A DNA stretch of 20,581 nt from CAYQTO01 sp964420455 (GCA_964420455.1 CAYQTO010000055.1:1-20581), one strand, 5' to 3'; counted from the stretch's first letter, positions 1 to 8,394 are shown. Notes: generated from the letters alone by a model not told the origin. Program-made: numbers and translations.

Positions 1-1
1 G

Positions 2-889
2 GCGTTCGAGCTGCTGTATCCGGCGTACCGGGTGGAGGGGGCGAACGAGACGAAGTATCCGCACAATTGGGTGGTGCGGGAGGCGGCGCGGGGCGGGCTG
101 TTGGGGATCGTGCTGGCGGTGGGTTTCGCCGTGGCGGCGACGGGCGCGGGGGCGTGGCGGCTGGTGGAGGACCGGGCCGAGGTTGTCTATACGGCGGAGG
201 CGGGACTGTTGGCGGGGGCGGTGGCGGTGCTGCTCCACGGGCTGGTGGAGTACACGATGGCGTTTCGCGAGACGGCGCTGCTGGTGTATGTCTCCCTGGG
301 GTTGCTGGCGGGTGGTGGTGGGGCGGTGTTGGTGCCGCGGGGGCGTGTGGCGGGATTGGGGGTGTTGCTGGTGGGGCTGGTGGCGGCGACAGTGCCGCTG
401 TTGGTGATGGGGCCGGCGCGGGCGGAGCGCATCCGCGAGGAGGTGGAGTTCCGGCTGGAGGAGGGTGAGGCGGCGGAGTCGCTGGTGGGGCGGGCGACGG
501 AGGCGATCGAGGCGGACCGGGCCCATCCGGCGGGGTGGGAGCTGCGTGGGCACCTGCGGGCGCTGGCGGGGGACCGGCTGGCGCGGGCGGATCTGGAGGA
601 GGCGATCCGCCGCAATCCGGCTTCGGCCCGGCTCCGCGAGCGGATGGCGCTGCTGGCCCTTTCCGAGGGCCGGAGCGGTGAGGCGTTCCAGTTGATGGAG
701 GAGGCGCTGGAGCGGCACCCGCTTGATGTGGGCCACCGGCTGACATACGCGGAGATGCTGCTGGAGGAGGGCGATCTGGAGGGGGCGCGGGAGCTCTGGG
801 AATCGGCGCGGGACCTTCAGGCGGTGGGGCGTCTCGAGCGGGAGCGGCGCGCGGAGCTCGGCCGCCGGCTCGGTTCTCGTTCAGATTAA
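2..889 (+). CDS. O-antigen ligase-like membrane protein with C-terminal TPR region (5' end missing)
   Basis: The reading frame is open from the window edge to a TAA at 887-889, so the N-terminal part lies outside. The visible 295 residues start with the 'YPHNWVVREAARGGLLGIVLAV' pattern (His-Asn followed by a Gly-rich membrane segment), which resembles the conserved late region of Wzy/WaaL-type polysaccharide polymerases and ligases. Three further hydrophobic segments follow. The last 150 or so residues are soluble, helical and rich in Glu, Arg, Ala and Leu with TPR-like periodicity (A-x-x-D-L-E-E-A-I-R-R-N-P, then 'AFQLMEEALERHPLD' and 'LTYAEMLLEEGDLEGARELWESA'). Many bacterial O-antigen ligase-family proteins carry such TPR tails. 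An internal GTG at 32 is not a credible start because the homologous pattern continues upstream of it. The exact substrate cannot be read from this fragment. The nearby Wzt-like ATPase supports a surface-polysaccharide context. Confidence 0.7.
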   Translation, partial: AFELLYPAYRVEGANETKYPHNWVVREAARGGLLGIVLAVGFAVAATGAGAWRLVEDRAEVVYTAEAGLLAGAVAVLLHGLVEYTMAFRETALLVYVSLGLLAGGGGAVLVPRGRVAGLGVLLVGLVAATVPLLVMGPARAERIREEVEFRLEEGEAAESLVGRATEAIEADRAHPAGWELRGHLRALAGDRLARADLEEAIRRNPASARLRERMALLALSEGRSGEAFQLMEEALERHPLDVGHRLTYAEMLLEEGDLEGARELWESARDLQAVGRLERERRAELGRRLGSRSD

Positions 890-951
890 GGGTTGCCGGA
901 TCCTGAAAGGCGCGTCTACCAAGGTGGCAGCCACCACCAAAGGACGACGTT

Positions 952-2598
952 GTGTATCGAAAGCTTGCCCGGCAACTGCACGTAAACACGATCTGGGGCC
1001 TGAAGATTCAGCCCTTCGTTTTCCTCTCCGCAGCGACGATCATTCTGTCGGCGGTGCTTCTCACGATCATTTTCACGGAACAGGCGGAGGCAGTCTTCAG
1101 CGCCGCCAACTCCTGGGTTTCTGATTCCTTTGGCTGGTTCTTCATCCTGACGGTGACGGCGCTGTTGGGGTATTCGATCTATCTGATGTTCAGCAAGTTC
1201 GGTTCGATCCGGCTGGGTGGGCCAAACGCGGAGCCGGAGTTCGGCCTGTTGGGCTGGTTCGCGATGCTGTTCAGCGCGGGGATGGGGATCGGGCTGCTGT
1301 TCTGGTCGGTGGCGGAGCCGATCTACCATTATTCGGGGCCGCCGGTGGGGGAGGGAGAGACGGCGGCAGCGGCCCGCCAGGCGATGGTGATCACGTATTT
1401 CCACTGGGGCCTGCACGCGTGGGGCATTTACGCGGTGGTGGCGCTGGCATTGGCGTTCTTCTCGTTCAACGGGGGGCTGCCGCTGACGATCCGCTCGGCG
1501 TTCTACCCGCTTTTCGGGCGGGCGGTGAATGGACTCGTGGGGAACCTGATCGATACGGTTGCAGTGGTGGCGACGCTGTTTGGCGTGGCGACGTCGCTGG
1601 GCTTTGGCGTGATGCAGGTATCGGCGGGGTTGAACCACGTGGCGGGGGTGCCAAACACGGCCTTGGTACAGGTTCTTCTGATCGCAGGGATCACTGCTTT
1701 GGCGACGTGGTCGGTGGTGTCGGGGCTCGACAAGGGAATCCGCCGACTTTCCGAAATCAACATGTTGCTGGCGCTGTTGCTACTGATCTTCGTGGTTTGT
1801 GTCGGGCCGACGCTCTTCGTCCTCAAGACCACCGTCCAAAATGTGGGCGACTATGTTCAGGCGTTGCCGCGCATGAGCTTCTGGACGATCGGCTATGACC
1901 CGGAGAACACCTGGCAAAGCAGTTGGACGGTGTTCTACTGGGCGTGGTGGATATCGTGGTCGCCATTCGTGGGGATGTTCATCGCGCGAATTTCGCGGGG
2001 ACGGACGATCAAGGAATTCCTGATGGGGGTGCTGTTCGTCCCGACGATCCTGACGTTTGCGTGGCTGTCCTTCTTCGGCAACACGGCCCTTTACGAGGAG
2101 CTGTTCGTTCCGGAGGCAGGGATCGTGACGGCGGTGAATGAGGACGTGGCGGTGGCGTTGTTCGTGCTCCTGGAGAAGTTCCCGTTGGCGCTGATCACCT
2201 CCTCGCTGGCGATCGGGGTGGTGGTGACGTTCTTCGTGACGTCGTCGGACTCGGGATCGCTGGTGATCGACATCATCACGGCGGGCGGGCATTTGAACCC
2301 CCCGGTGGCGCAGCGCCTGTTCTGGGCGATCCTGGAAGGGGTAACGGCGGCGGCGTTGCTCACCGGTGGTGGGCTGCTGGCACTGCAGACCATGGCGATT
2401 CTCTCCGGGCTGCCTTTCGCGCTGGTGCTGATCCTGATGTCGGTCTCGCTCCACATGGGGTTGAGCCGGTACCTGTTGACGGCGTCGAAGGCGGAAGGGG
2501 GTCATCGCGAGGAGAAGCCGGGCGGGATGGCGCCAGCGGCAGGGGCCCATCGCGACGTTCAGGCGCGGCCTGGCCCCACACGGGCGGCGCGGGCCTGA
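952..2598 (+). CDS. BCCT-family secondary transporter (betaine/choline/carnitine type)
   Basis: A 548-residue inner-membrane protein with about 12 hydrophobic segments. The family is clear from two regions. Residues about 84-123 hold the 'IRLGGPNAEPEF...AMLFSAGMGIGLLFW' stretch with the Gly-Met-Gly-Ile-Gly substrate/sodium loop and 'VAEP'. Residues about 325-351 hold the Trp-rich signature WTVFYWAWWISWSPFVGMF followed by IARISRGRT. BCCT carriers move quaternary ammonium or related zwitterions, by sodium or proton symport or by exchange. The Met-containing glycine loop resembles BetP-type symporters. The chosen start is GTG 952, with AAAGGA at 939-944 seven bases upstream. The C-terminal tail after the last membrane segment is only about 40 residues, so the long osmosensory tail seen in some members is absent. 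The substrate is unknown. Osmolyte uptake is the default reading; uptake of methylated aminophosphonates for the downstream phosphonate genes is only a speculation. Confidence 0.95.
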   Translation: MYRKLARQLHVNTIWGLKIQPFVFLSAATIILSAVLLTIIFTEQAEAVFSAANSWVSDSFGWFFILTVTALLGYSIYLMFSKFGSIRLGGPNAEPEFGLLGWFAMLFSAGMGIGLLFWSVAEPIYHYSGPPVGEGETAAAARQAMVITYFHWGLHAWGIYAVVALALAFFSFNGGLPLTIRSAFYPLFGRAVNGLVGNLIDTVAVVATLFGVATSLGFGVMQVSAGLNHVAGVPNTALVQVLLIAGITALATWSVVSGLDKGIRRLSEINMLLALLLLIFVVCVGPTLFVLKTTVQNVGDYVQALPRMSFWTIGYDPENTWQSSWTVFYWAWWISWSPFVGMFIARISRGRTIKEFLMGVLFVPTILTFAWLSFFGNTALYEELFVPEAGIVTAVNEDVAVALFVLLEKFPLALITSSLAIGVVVTFFVTSSDSGSLVIDIITAGGHLNPPVAQRLFWAILEGVTAAALLTGGGLLALQTMAILSGLPFALVLILMSVSLHMGLSRYLLTASKAEGGHREEKPGGMAPAAGAHRDVQARPGPTRAARA

Positions 2599-2630
2599 CA
2601 TCGGCTCCTCCGGGCCGGAGTCCCCCCAGG

Positions 2631-4313
2631 ATGATCGTCCTTCGCGACGTTTCGAAGACCTTCAAGTTGTATAGACGGCCGTCGGACCGGTTGCTGGAAT
2701 GGATCGCGCCGGTCCGCCGACACCAGGTGTTTCATGCGTTGAGACATGTGGACCTGGAGGTGCCGGCGGCGCGGACGCTGGGGATTATCGGCATCAACGG
2801 CGCCGGCAAGAGCACGCTGCTGAAGCTGGTGGCGGGGACGCTGCTGCCGACGACGGGGAGCATCGAGATCAGCGGGCGCGTTGCGGCTCTGCTCGAGCTG
2901 GGGACCGGCTTCCACCCGGAGTTCACCGGCCGCCAGAACATCTACGTGAACGGGCAGTTGTTGGGTTTGTCGCCGGAGGAGCTGGCCGCCCTCGAACCGG
3001 AGATCATCGCCTTTTCGGAGTTGGGCCCGTTCATCGACCAGCCGATCCGCACCTACTCGAGCGGCATGGTCATGCGACTCGGCTTTTCCATCGCGGCGTC
3101 GGTGAACCCCGACGTGTTGATTGTTGACGAGGCGTTGTCGGTGGGCGACGCGCGCTTTTCGCAAAAGTGCATCCGGCGCATCCGTGAGTTCCGCGACCGC
3201 GGGACGACGATCCTTTTCGTGAGCCACGACCCGGGGGCGGTGAAGGCCCTCTGCGACGAGGCGATCCTGCTGGAGGCGGGTGAGATCCGTGCACGGGGGC
3301 TGCCCGGCGATATTCTGGACGAGTACAACGCACTGCTCGCGGCGAAGGGTTCGGGGAATGTGGAGATGCGCATCACGCGGACTTCCGGCGAGGCCCGCGG
3401 GCCCCGGCGCCATGGGACCTTTCAGGCGCTGATCGGCCGCGTGCGCCTGCGCAACGGTCGCGGTCAGGAGACCGACCTCTTTCACCCCGGCGAGCGCCTG
3501 CGCATGGCTATCGAGGTGGTGTTCCTTACGGCGATCACGAACCCAACGGTGGGATTCGAGATTCGAGACCGTCTCGGCCAGGGCCTCTATGGAACAAACA
3601 CGGCGCTGAAGGGAATCGACCTCGGGGATTGTGGCGCGGGGGAAACCCGCGAGATCGAGTTCGAGGTGCCTGTGAACCTCGGGTACGGCACTTACAGCAT
3701 CACCGTGGCCGTGCACCAGGACGAGACGCACCTGCAGGCGTGCTACGAGTGGACGGACAACGCGGCGCTGTTTCATGTGCGCCACGAGGGAAAACCGGAC
3801 TGGACGGGGATGCTGCTGCTGGAGGCGGGCCTGCGGGTGGCTGGGGAGTCGACCTCGCGGGAGGGGCTCGGGGGGCTGCTCGGGGAGCGGTTCGGAGACC
3901 AGCCGGATTTGGTGACGGCCGCGGGAGGCGATGGCCCCTCCCCGTTCCTGTTCGGTTTCCAGCCCGCGATGGAACGCGACGGGACGGAGGCGCGGCCGAT
4001 GCAGTCGGAGGCGGTCCTTGTCTATACACCTCGGGGGGAGGAAGTGTCGTTCGATCTGGAGGTGGCGGAGGAACTGGCGGAGCGGATGCCGATTTCCTGC
4101 GAGGTGTGGAGCGGCGGGAGGGTTCTGGGGCGGATGGATCTGGGGGCCGGGCGCGAGATCTTGCGGCTTTCGGTGCCCCCAGACATGGTGGGGTCCCCGG
4201 CGTTGTTCGAACTACGGGCCGAGCTTCCCGCCGGGCGTCCTCTCCTGTACTTCTACGGCGTGCGGAGTGGCACGGGCGACCGGTCCACGGCGCCTCTCCA
4301 CAAGGGGGCTTGA
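2631..4313 (+). CDS. Wzt-type polysaccharide ABC exporter ATPase with extended C-terminus
   Basis: A 560-residue cytoplasmic ATPase. Residues 1-230 are an ABC nucleotide-binding domain with Walker A GINGAGKST (54-62), signature YSSGM (142-146), Walker B DVLIVDEAL (161-169) and H-loop His199. The order and spacing, with 'LLELGTGFHPEFTGRQNIYVNG', match the Wzt/TagH/KpsT branch, which exports O-antigen, teichoic acid or capsule with a Wzm permease. Residues about 265-395 resemble the Wzt C-terminal beta-sandwich that recognises the glycan terminus ('NPTVGFEIRDRLGQGLYGTNT'). About 165 more residues follow (about 396-560); these have no counterpart in typical Wzt proteins of 400-450 residues and look like a second beta-rich domain. 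ATG 2631 has only a weak GGAG at 2617-2620 upstream. The gene starts 32 bases after the BCCT gene. No Wzm permease is visible in the window. Confidence 0.88.
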   Translation: MIVLRDVSKTFKLYRRPSDRLLEWIAPVRRHQVFHALRHVDLEVPAARTLGIIGINGAGKSTLLKLVAGTLLPTTGSIEISGRVAALLELGTGFHPEFTGRQNIYVNGQLLGLSPEELAALEPEIIAFSELGPFIDQPIRTYSSGMVMRLGFSIAASVNPDVLIVDEALSVGDARFSQKCIRRIREFRDRGTTILFVSHDPGAVKALCDEAILLEAGEIRARGLPGDILDEYNALLAAKGSGNVEMRITRTSGEARGPRRHGTFQALIGRVRLRNGRGQETDLFHPGERLRMAIEVVFLTAITNPTVGFEIRDRLGQGLYGTNTALKGIDLGDCGAGETREIEFEVPVNLGYGTYSITVAVHQDETHLQACYEWTDNAALFHVRHEGKPDWTGMLLLEAGLRVAGESTSREGLGGLLGERFGDQPDLVTAAGGDGPSPFLFGFQPAMERDGTEARPMQSEAVLVYTPRGEEVSFDLEVAEELAERMPISCEVWSGGRVLGRMDLGAGREILRLSVPPDMVGSPALFELRAELPAGRPLLYFYGVRSGTGDRSTAPLHKGA

Positions 4314-4348
4314 CAGCAATCGGGAGTGTCCCGGCAATACCGCCTCGT

Positions 4349-4425
4349 CGGGATGTGGCGCAATTGGCTAGCGCACCTGCTTTGGGTGCAGGGGGTTCCC
4401 GGTTCGAGTCCGGGCATCCCGACCA
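4349..4425 (+). tRNA. tRNA-Pro (anticodon UGG)
   Basis: A complete cloverleaf. The acceptor arms CGGGATG (4349-4355) and CATCCCG (4415-4421) pair fully. The D-arm has GCGC/GCGC. The anticodon stem is CCTGC (4376-4380)/GCAGG (4388-4392) around loop TTTGGGT, giving anticodon TGG at 4383-4385. The T-arm CCCGG/CCGGG encloses TTCGAGT (4403-4409). The discriminator is A4422 and the CCA end is encoded at 4423-4425. The gene starts only 35 bases after the Wzt-like stop codon, so read-through from that gene is possible. Proline UGG reads CCA and CCG/CCU by wobble. Confidence 0.97.
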
Positions 4426-4650
4426 CCAGAAACCAGCACAGGAAGCAGACCGGGTGGTTTTCGGGTACCCCGGAATTTAGGCCCGAGGGTTTCCTGCGAG
4501 TCACCAAGTTTACAAATCGACAGGACCGTGGCAGGGTGACGACCTTTCGCGGGCGTGCAAGATTCCACTGGCTTGTAGCGGGCGGCCCGAAGTTAATCTA
4601 AGGAGTGCGCTATAGACTCACATCGATGGAGCGTTGTTACCGCCTCCCCC

Positions 4651-4828
4651 GAAAGAGCCGTCCGGGACTCCCCGACAACAGGGAACCGGCTAAAGTCCCC
4701 TCACTCAGGGAATTGGCGTGTTGGACACCGCTGTGGAGCCTCTGATTTTCCCGGTTTTGTAACAGAACAGCCACAATTCCGTCGCAGAAATTTGAACCCC
4801 GTGTCACTCGACAAACGACACGGGGTTT
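4651..4828 (+). ncRNA. Candidate structured RNA or 5' leader (potential pseudoknot plus terminator)
   Basis: Two perfect helices interleave: AGCCG (4656-4660) with CGGCT (4687-4691), and GGGACT (4664-4669) with AGTCCC (4694-4699). The order a-b-a'-b' is an H-type pseudoknot. Downstream, GGAATTG (4709-4715) pairs with CAATTCC (4774-4780) and encloses GCTGT (4730-4734) with ACAGC (4767-4771). The 11-bp hairpin at 4795-4827 follows, with TTTCTT after it. The layout fits either a small RNA ending at an intrinsic terminator or a regulatory leader ahead of the gene at 4895. I do not recognise a known riboswitch class. Short complementary words can arise by chance, so this is a hypothesis from the sequence alone. 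Confidence 0.3.
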
Positions 4829-4832
4829 CTTA
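4795..4832 (+). terminator. Strong intrinsic terminator-like hairpin
   Basis: Perfect 11-bp arms AACCCCGTGTC (4795-4805) and GACACGGGGTT (4817-4827) enclose an 11-base loop and are followed by TTCTTATT. It lies 62 bases before GTG 4895, so it ends whatever is transcribed across the intergenic region, or attenuates the following gene. The opposite strand has no good T-run, so it reads as a plus-strand terminator. Confidence 0.75.
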
Positions 4833-4894
4833 TTGGTCAACAAATTGAAGAATTCCCCCATGTGGGGTATCCCATCCCTCTCAGGAGGCCCGCT

Positions 4895-7606
4895 GTGAAA
4901 CGACCCAACGTTTCGAAAGCTAGCTGGCAATTCGCCCTGTCACTGATGATCGGCCAGATGGCGGTTGGATCCGCTGTTGGTGCGGTTCTGTTCGAAGAAC
5001 GCTTCGAGAATTACCTGACGAATGCTGATGCGGAGGCCGCCGGCTGGGAGTCGCGCCGCCTCAACACGCTCGATTTCGGCGACGGTCTCGTCACCCTGGT
5101 TGGCGTTGACGAGAGCGGGACCGACTGGACGCTGGACAACACGCGTTTCCGCGATGCGCCCATCGGCCCGAACGGTCTGCGGACCTCCGCCATCGGCGAT
5201 GTGGCCAAGAGCCCCGGTCAGAACACGGACGTGTTCACGGGTTACTTTATGTCGAACTCGGACGAGGCGGGCGGCAACGACGGCGGCAACCTCGAGCGCG
5301 GCTACGTGCTCACCTCGCCGTCTTTCGACGCGTCGGGGGCCTCTTCCGTCTACCTGACCTTCTCGACGGTTGCGCTGCTGAACGACGGCGGCGACGACTC
5401 GATCTTTGAAGTCTATACCTCCACGGACGGGGCGAACTGGACGCTGATCGAGCAGCGCGTGCCCCATGACCGTCAGGCGAGCCCCTCGGATCCCACGGAG
5501 TCCTGGACGATCGACCAGGTTGGTGGCATCCGCGGCACGGTGACCTATGACGTGACGAGCGAACTGGCCGGCGAAGCCACGGCCTATGTGCGTTTCGTGA
5601 ATCGCGGTCCGGGCGACTCGTGGCTGATCTCCATCGACGATGTGATCGTGACGGACACGGCGCCGGGCGGCTCGGTGGTGCTCCTTGCCGAGGAGCAGTT
5701 CACCGGCGGAGCGATCCCCACGGGTTGGGCGGCCTCCTCGGGCACCTCGCTCAGCACGCCGGGATGGACGGATGGCAACACGGTCGCCGGCACCGCCGAT
5801 GCCCCGGTTGTCCATCACACGACGGAAGGCAACGCGGGCACGAGCAATCGGGTGGTCGTGAGCAACGGCCCGACGCAGGCGGACTACCTGATCGTCAACG
5901 GCAGTGAGGACGGCGGCGACGTGAAGGACGAGATCCTCACGATGCCGAACGTGACCGGCATCACCGGCCCGGGGGTCCTCTTCCTCGAGTTTGATTCCGA
6001 GGTGCGGACTTCCGACGACGCCTTCGAGACGATCGAGGTGAGCTTCGACGGTGGCAGCACCTGGGAATCGCAGCCGGTTTTTGAGTATACCAAGCAGGAC
6101 GGATGGGTGGATGGTCAGGAGCCGGCGGTGACCAAGCACTATGTGCCAGTGAACATCACCAGCCAGACGCAGGCGCAGTTCCGCTTCCGTTACCAGACGG
6201 CGGCGAACGACGCGGGCACGGCGTGGTGGTCGATCGACAACGTGCGGGTGACCTTTGAGGGTGGCGCGGTGGCGCCGGTTCGTCCCGCGACGGGCGGCAT
6301 CGGCAGCGAGGTGCCCCTCGATGTGGCCACCTCCGGGATCAACGGCCGCACGACGATCTTCGGCAACTATGGCCTGAACCACATCCGGACGGAGGTGGAG
6401 GCGATCGCGACGGGTGGCAACTTTACCACGCCGCTCGCGACGGCGACGGTGGACTCCGGGGATTTGACCCAGTTCACGCTGACCGGCCTCAACACGCTTA
6501 ACGAGACCTACTTCGTTCGCAGCCGCCACGTGGCGACTTCGATCGACGGCTCGGCGACGGAGATCTTCTCGGACTGGTCGCCGACGATCAGCTTCCAAGT
6601 GGTGGCTCCGCCGAACCCGCCGAGCTTCAACGCGCCGCCGGCCAGCTTCGACGCCATCGCGGCGTTCAGTGGCGGCGTGACCTTCGACCTCGATCCGTTC
6701 ACCTCCCCGGACTCCGGTGCGACGCACACCCGCACCACCTGGGAACTGGTCGAGCAGGGCGAGACCTTCGATGTGCCGGTCCTTTCGGGCTTCGTGGAGA
6801 CGGGCGACCTGACGACCTTCACGATTCCGAATCTGGCGATCCCCGACCAGGACTTCACGGTCCGGGTGCGCTACGAGTCCGGCTCGCTGGTCTCCGACTG
6901 GACGGAGCTGGACTTCACGGTGGCTCCGCCCGCTGGCACGACCCTGGTGTTCTCGGAGGATTTCAGCGGCGCGACGCTCAATCCCGCCGTGGACGAGAGC
7001 ATCGGTTTCCTTGGCTGGACGGACCAGTTCCCTTCCGGCTGGGTGCGGTTTGACGACAACACCGGCGACGGTGCGGTGGAGTGGGACGGCTGGGTCCTGA
7101 CGAACAACGACTTCCACGTGGCCGCCGACAACCAGAGCCGCGACCGTTTCACCCTCAGCCGTCTGGGTGACGACATCTATGCGGTGGCTGATGGCGACGA
7201 GTATGACGACGTGCGCAGTGGTGGCGACATGGACGCGACGCTGCGCACGCCCTCGATCGGCGTCGATGTGGGTGATGTCCATGTGTTCTACATCTACAGC
7301 TACCGTTTCGAGGCGCCCGGTGTGGCCGAAACCTTCTCGCGCTTCGGCAACCCGAGCAACCCCACGAACTCGCTGTTCCGCCTGGACAGCAGCAACCCGA
7401 ACGACTTTGTCAACAACACCAACTACCATCTGTTGAGCGCGACCGAGCCGACGCTCCTGTTCCTCGAGTGGCGCTACTACGGCGAGGATGCCGGCATTGA
7501 CTTCCGCTCGCCCAACGACTGGTGGTACGCGATCGATCGGGTCCACGTGTACGGCACGGAGCTGCTGCAGACCAAGACGACGGACGACTGGAACCTTTAT
7601 CAATAA
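4895..7606 (+). CDS. Secreted multidomain beta-sandwich protein (choice-of-anchor-J/MAM-like repeats)
   Basis: A 903-residue exported protein. GTG 4895 is preferred over the in-frame ATG 4862 because AGGAGG (4883-4888) sits six bases before it and the protein then starts with a clean signal peptide: basic MKRPNVSK, a hydrophobic stretch, and likely cleavage near 'VGA-VLF'. Three related modules each open with a hydrophobic-acidic strand ('VLFEERFEN' near residue 30, 'VLLAEEQFTGG' near 261, 'LVFSEDFSGAT' near 683). Each closes with a near-identical strand ('SWLISIDDVIVTD' near 244, 'AWWSIDNVRVTF' near 444, 'DWWYAIDRVHVYG' near 875). This is the pattern of jelly-roll carbohydrate- or surface-binding modules. 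Between modules two and three, about 220 residues resemble fibronectin-III-like domains. Asp, Gly and Thr are abundant and Cys is absent in what I read. No PEP-CTERM, LPXTG or Por sorting tail is visible, so free secretion or adhesion is likely. The biological role is unknown. Confidence 0.75.
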   Translation: MKRPNVSKASWQFALSLMIGQMAVGSAVGAVLFEERFENYLTNADAEAAGWESRRLNTLDFGDGLVTLVGVDESGTDWTLDNTRFRDAPIGPNGLRTSAIGDVAKSPGQNTDVFTGYFMSNSDEAGGNDGGNLERGYVLTSPSFDASGASSVYLTFSTVALLNDGGDDSIFEVYTSTDGANWTLIEQRVPHDRQASPSDPTESWTIDQVGGIRGTVTYDVTSELAGEATAYVRFVNRGPGDSWLISIDDVIVTDTAPGGSVVLLAEEQFTGGAIPTGWAASSGTSLSTPGWTDGNTVAGTADAPVVHHTTEGNAGTSNRVVVSNGPTQADYLIVNGSEDGGDVKDEILTMPNVTGITGPGVLFLEFDSEVRTSDDAFETIEVSFDGGSTWESQPVFEYTKQDGWVDGQEPAVTKHYVPVNITSQTQAQFRFRYQTAANDAGTAWWSIDNVRVTFEGGAVAPVRPATGGIGSEVPLDVATSGINGRTTIFGNYGLNHIRTEVEAIATGGNFTTPLATATVDSGDLTQFTLTGLNTLNETYFVRSRHVATSIDGSATEIFSDWSPTISFQVVAPPNPPSFNAPPASFDAIAAFSGGVTFDLDPFTSPDSGATHTRTTWELVEQGETFDVPVLSGFVETGDLTTFTIPNLAIPDQDFTVRVRYESGSLVSDWTELDFTVAPPAGTTLVFSEDFSGATLNPAVDESIGFLGWTDQFPSGWVRFDDNTGDGAVEWDGWVLTNNDFHVAADNQSRDRFTLSRLGDDIYAVADGDEYDDVRSGGDMDATLRTPSIGVDVGDVHVFYIYSYRFEAPGVAETFSRFGNPSNPTNSLFRLDSSNPNDFVNNTNYHLLSATEPTLLFLEWRYYGEDAGIDFRSPNDWWYAIDRVHVYGTELLQTKTTDDWNLYQ

Positions 7607-7624
7607 CGGCGATCGATGGGTGGG

Positions 7625-7659
7625 ATAGGCGGGGAAGGGCGCGACCCTTCCCCGCCTAT
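7625..7659 (+). terminator. Perfect 15-bp hairpin after the secreted protein gene
   Basis: Arms ATAGGCGGGGAAGGG (7625-7639) and CCCTTCCCCGCCTAT (7645-7659) pair without mismatch around loop CGCGA. It lies 18 bases after the TAA. The bases that follow (TCTCTGAA) lack a proper T-run, so it may act as a Rho-independent terminator of modest strength or as a 3' stabiliser. It separates the large secreted protein gene from the prepilin-like gene. Confidence 0.75.
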
Positions 7660-7743
7660 TCTCTGAATCCCCGCTCATCGTCCCGTTGCTGATTCGGTTT
7701 CTGAAACCCAAGACCCTCGCCACCACCCAAAAGGAGTCCTTGC

Positions 7744-8394
7744 ATGATTGGGTACATCCGTCGCGGCTTTACGCTGATCGAACTGCTGATCGTTGTCGCG
7801 ATCATTGCCATCCTGGCCGCTATCGCGGTTCCCAACTTTCTCGAGGCGCAAACGCGCTCGAAGCTCTCGCGCGTTGCTTCCGACATGCGCACCCTCGCGA
7901 CGGCGCTTGAGGCCTACGCCACCGACAACAACGGCCGTTATCCCCGGGACCACGACAACCAGTCGCCCTCGGGATACGACCGCTTCAACTTCGCCTCGGA
8001 GGTCGGCTGGTACTACCTGACGACCCCGATTGCGTATATCACGTCGCTGGCCCTCGACCCGTTCAACCAGGAGAACGACGAGCGGGGGGCGAGCTTTTAC
8101 CAATCGACGCACTATATTCTCTCCTCCGGGAGCGACAACCCGTTCTGCTGTGGGGCCCCCGCGGCGGCGGCGTACTTCATGAATAGCATCGGCATCGACC
8201 AGCGCGATCAGACCGGCGACCAGGACCGCTGGCCCACCGCCGGCCGCGTGCCCCTCGTGTTCTACGATCCGACGAACGGTACCATTTCCGACGGTGACCT
8301 TTACCGCTTCGGGGGCGAGTACCGCCAGGGCGAGTACTTCATCAATGGTCGCCCCTGGCCCCAATGGGGGAACTTTGGTCCGCAGTCCTGGTAA
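7744..8394 (+). CDS. Type II secretion/type IV pilin-like prepilin (pseudopilin)
   Basis: A 216-residue protein beginning MIGYIRRGFTLIELLIVVAI. It has a short basic leader, a prepilin peptidase site between Gly8 and Phe9, Glu at mature position 5 (residue 13), and a hydrophobic N-terminal helix ending near residue 30 ('LAAIAVPNFLEAQ'). A helical neck then leads into 'ALEAYATDNNGRYP', the usual start of the PulG/GspG-like globular domain. The C-terminal part is acidic and aromatic and carries Cys-Cys in 'DNPFCCGAP'. The start ATG has AAGGAG (7731-7736) seven bases upstream. PVC-group and related bacteria have many such single-gene prepilins whose job is unknown. It points to the same strand as the phosphonate genes that follow, but a hairpin and about 100 bases separate them. 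Major pilin, pseudopilin and surface protein remain open. Confidence 0.9.
   Translation: MIGYIRRGFTLIELLIVVAIIAILAAIAVPNFLEAQTRSKLSRVASDMRTLATALEAYATDNNGRYPRDHDNQSPSGYDRFNFASEVGWYYLTTPIAYITSLALDPFNQENDERGASFYQSTHYILSSGSDNPFCCGAPAAAAYFMNSIGIDQRDQTGDQDRWPTAGRVPLVFYDPTNGTISDGDLYRFGGEYRQGEYFINGRPWPQWGNFGPQSW

Larger units (their letters stand above)
4426..4894 (+). other. Long intergenic region between tRNA-Pro and secreted protein gene
   Basis: About 470 bases without a credible coding frame. Just after the tRNA, AAACCA (4430-4435) and TGGTTT (4455-4460) could form a weak terminator hairpin. One copy of the over-represented TATAGAC motif lies at 4611-4617. A possible structured RNA covers 4651-4780 and a strong hairpin covers 4795-4827. 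The ribosome-binding site AGGAGG (4883-4888) sits six bases before GTG 4895. No convincing -35/-10 pair was found; the best piece, TTGTAG at 4573-4578, lacks a well-spaced -10. Confidence 0.6.

Noticed and set aside
916..1638. Long antisense frame opposite the BCCT gene (and similar long shadows opposite 4940-7726 and 8474-11209)
   Set aside because: High G+C content leaves opposite frames open. The products are Arg/His-rich without domains, and the sense genes are unmistakable.
4463..4470. Palindrome GGGTACCC after the tRNA
   Set aside because: A single 8-base palindrome with no loop or T-run; no evidence that it is more than chance.
4677..4720. Cobalamin-riboswitch-like string AACAGGGAACCGG
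   Set aside because: The start resembles the conserved core, but the GGTG element and the B12 box (GCCACTG-like) that must follow are missing, so I do not call a cobalamin riboswitch.
4862..4894. In-frame ATG 4862 as start of the large secreted protein
   Set aside because: It has no ribosome-binding site and would put 11 residues with prolines before the signal peptide; GTG 4895 has AGGAGG at ideal spacing.
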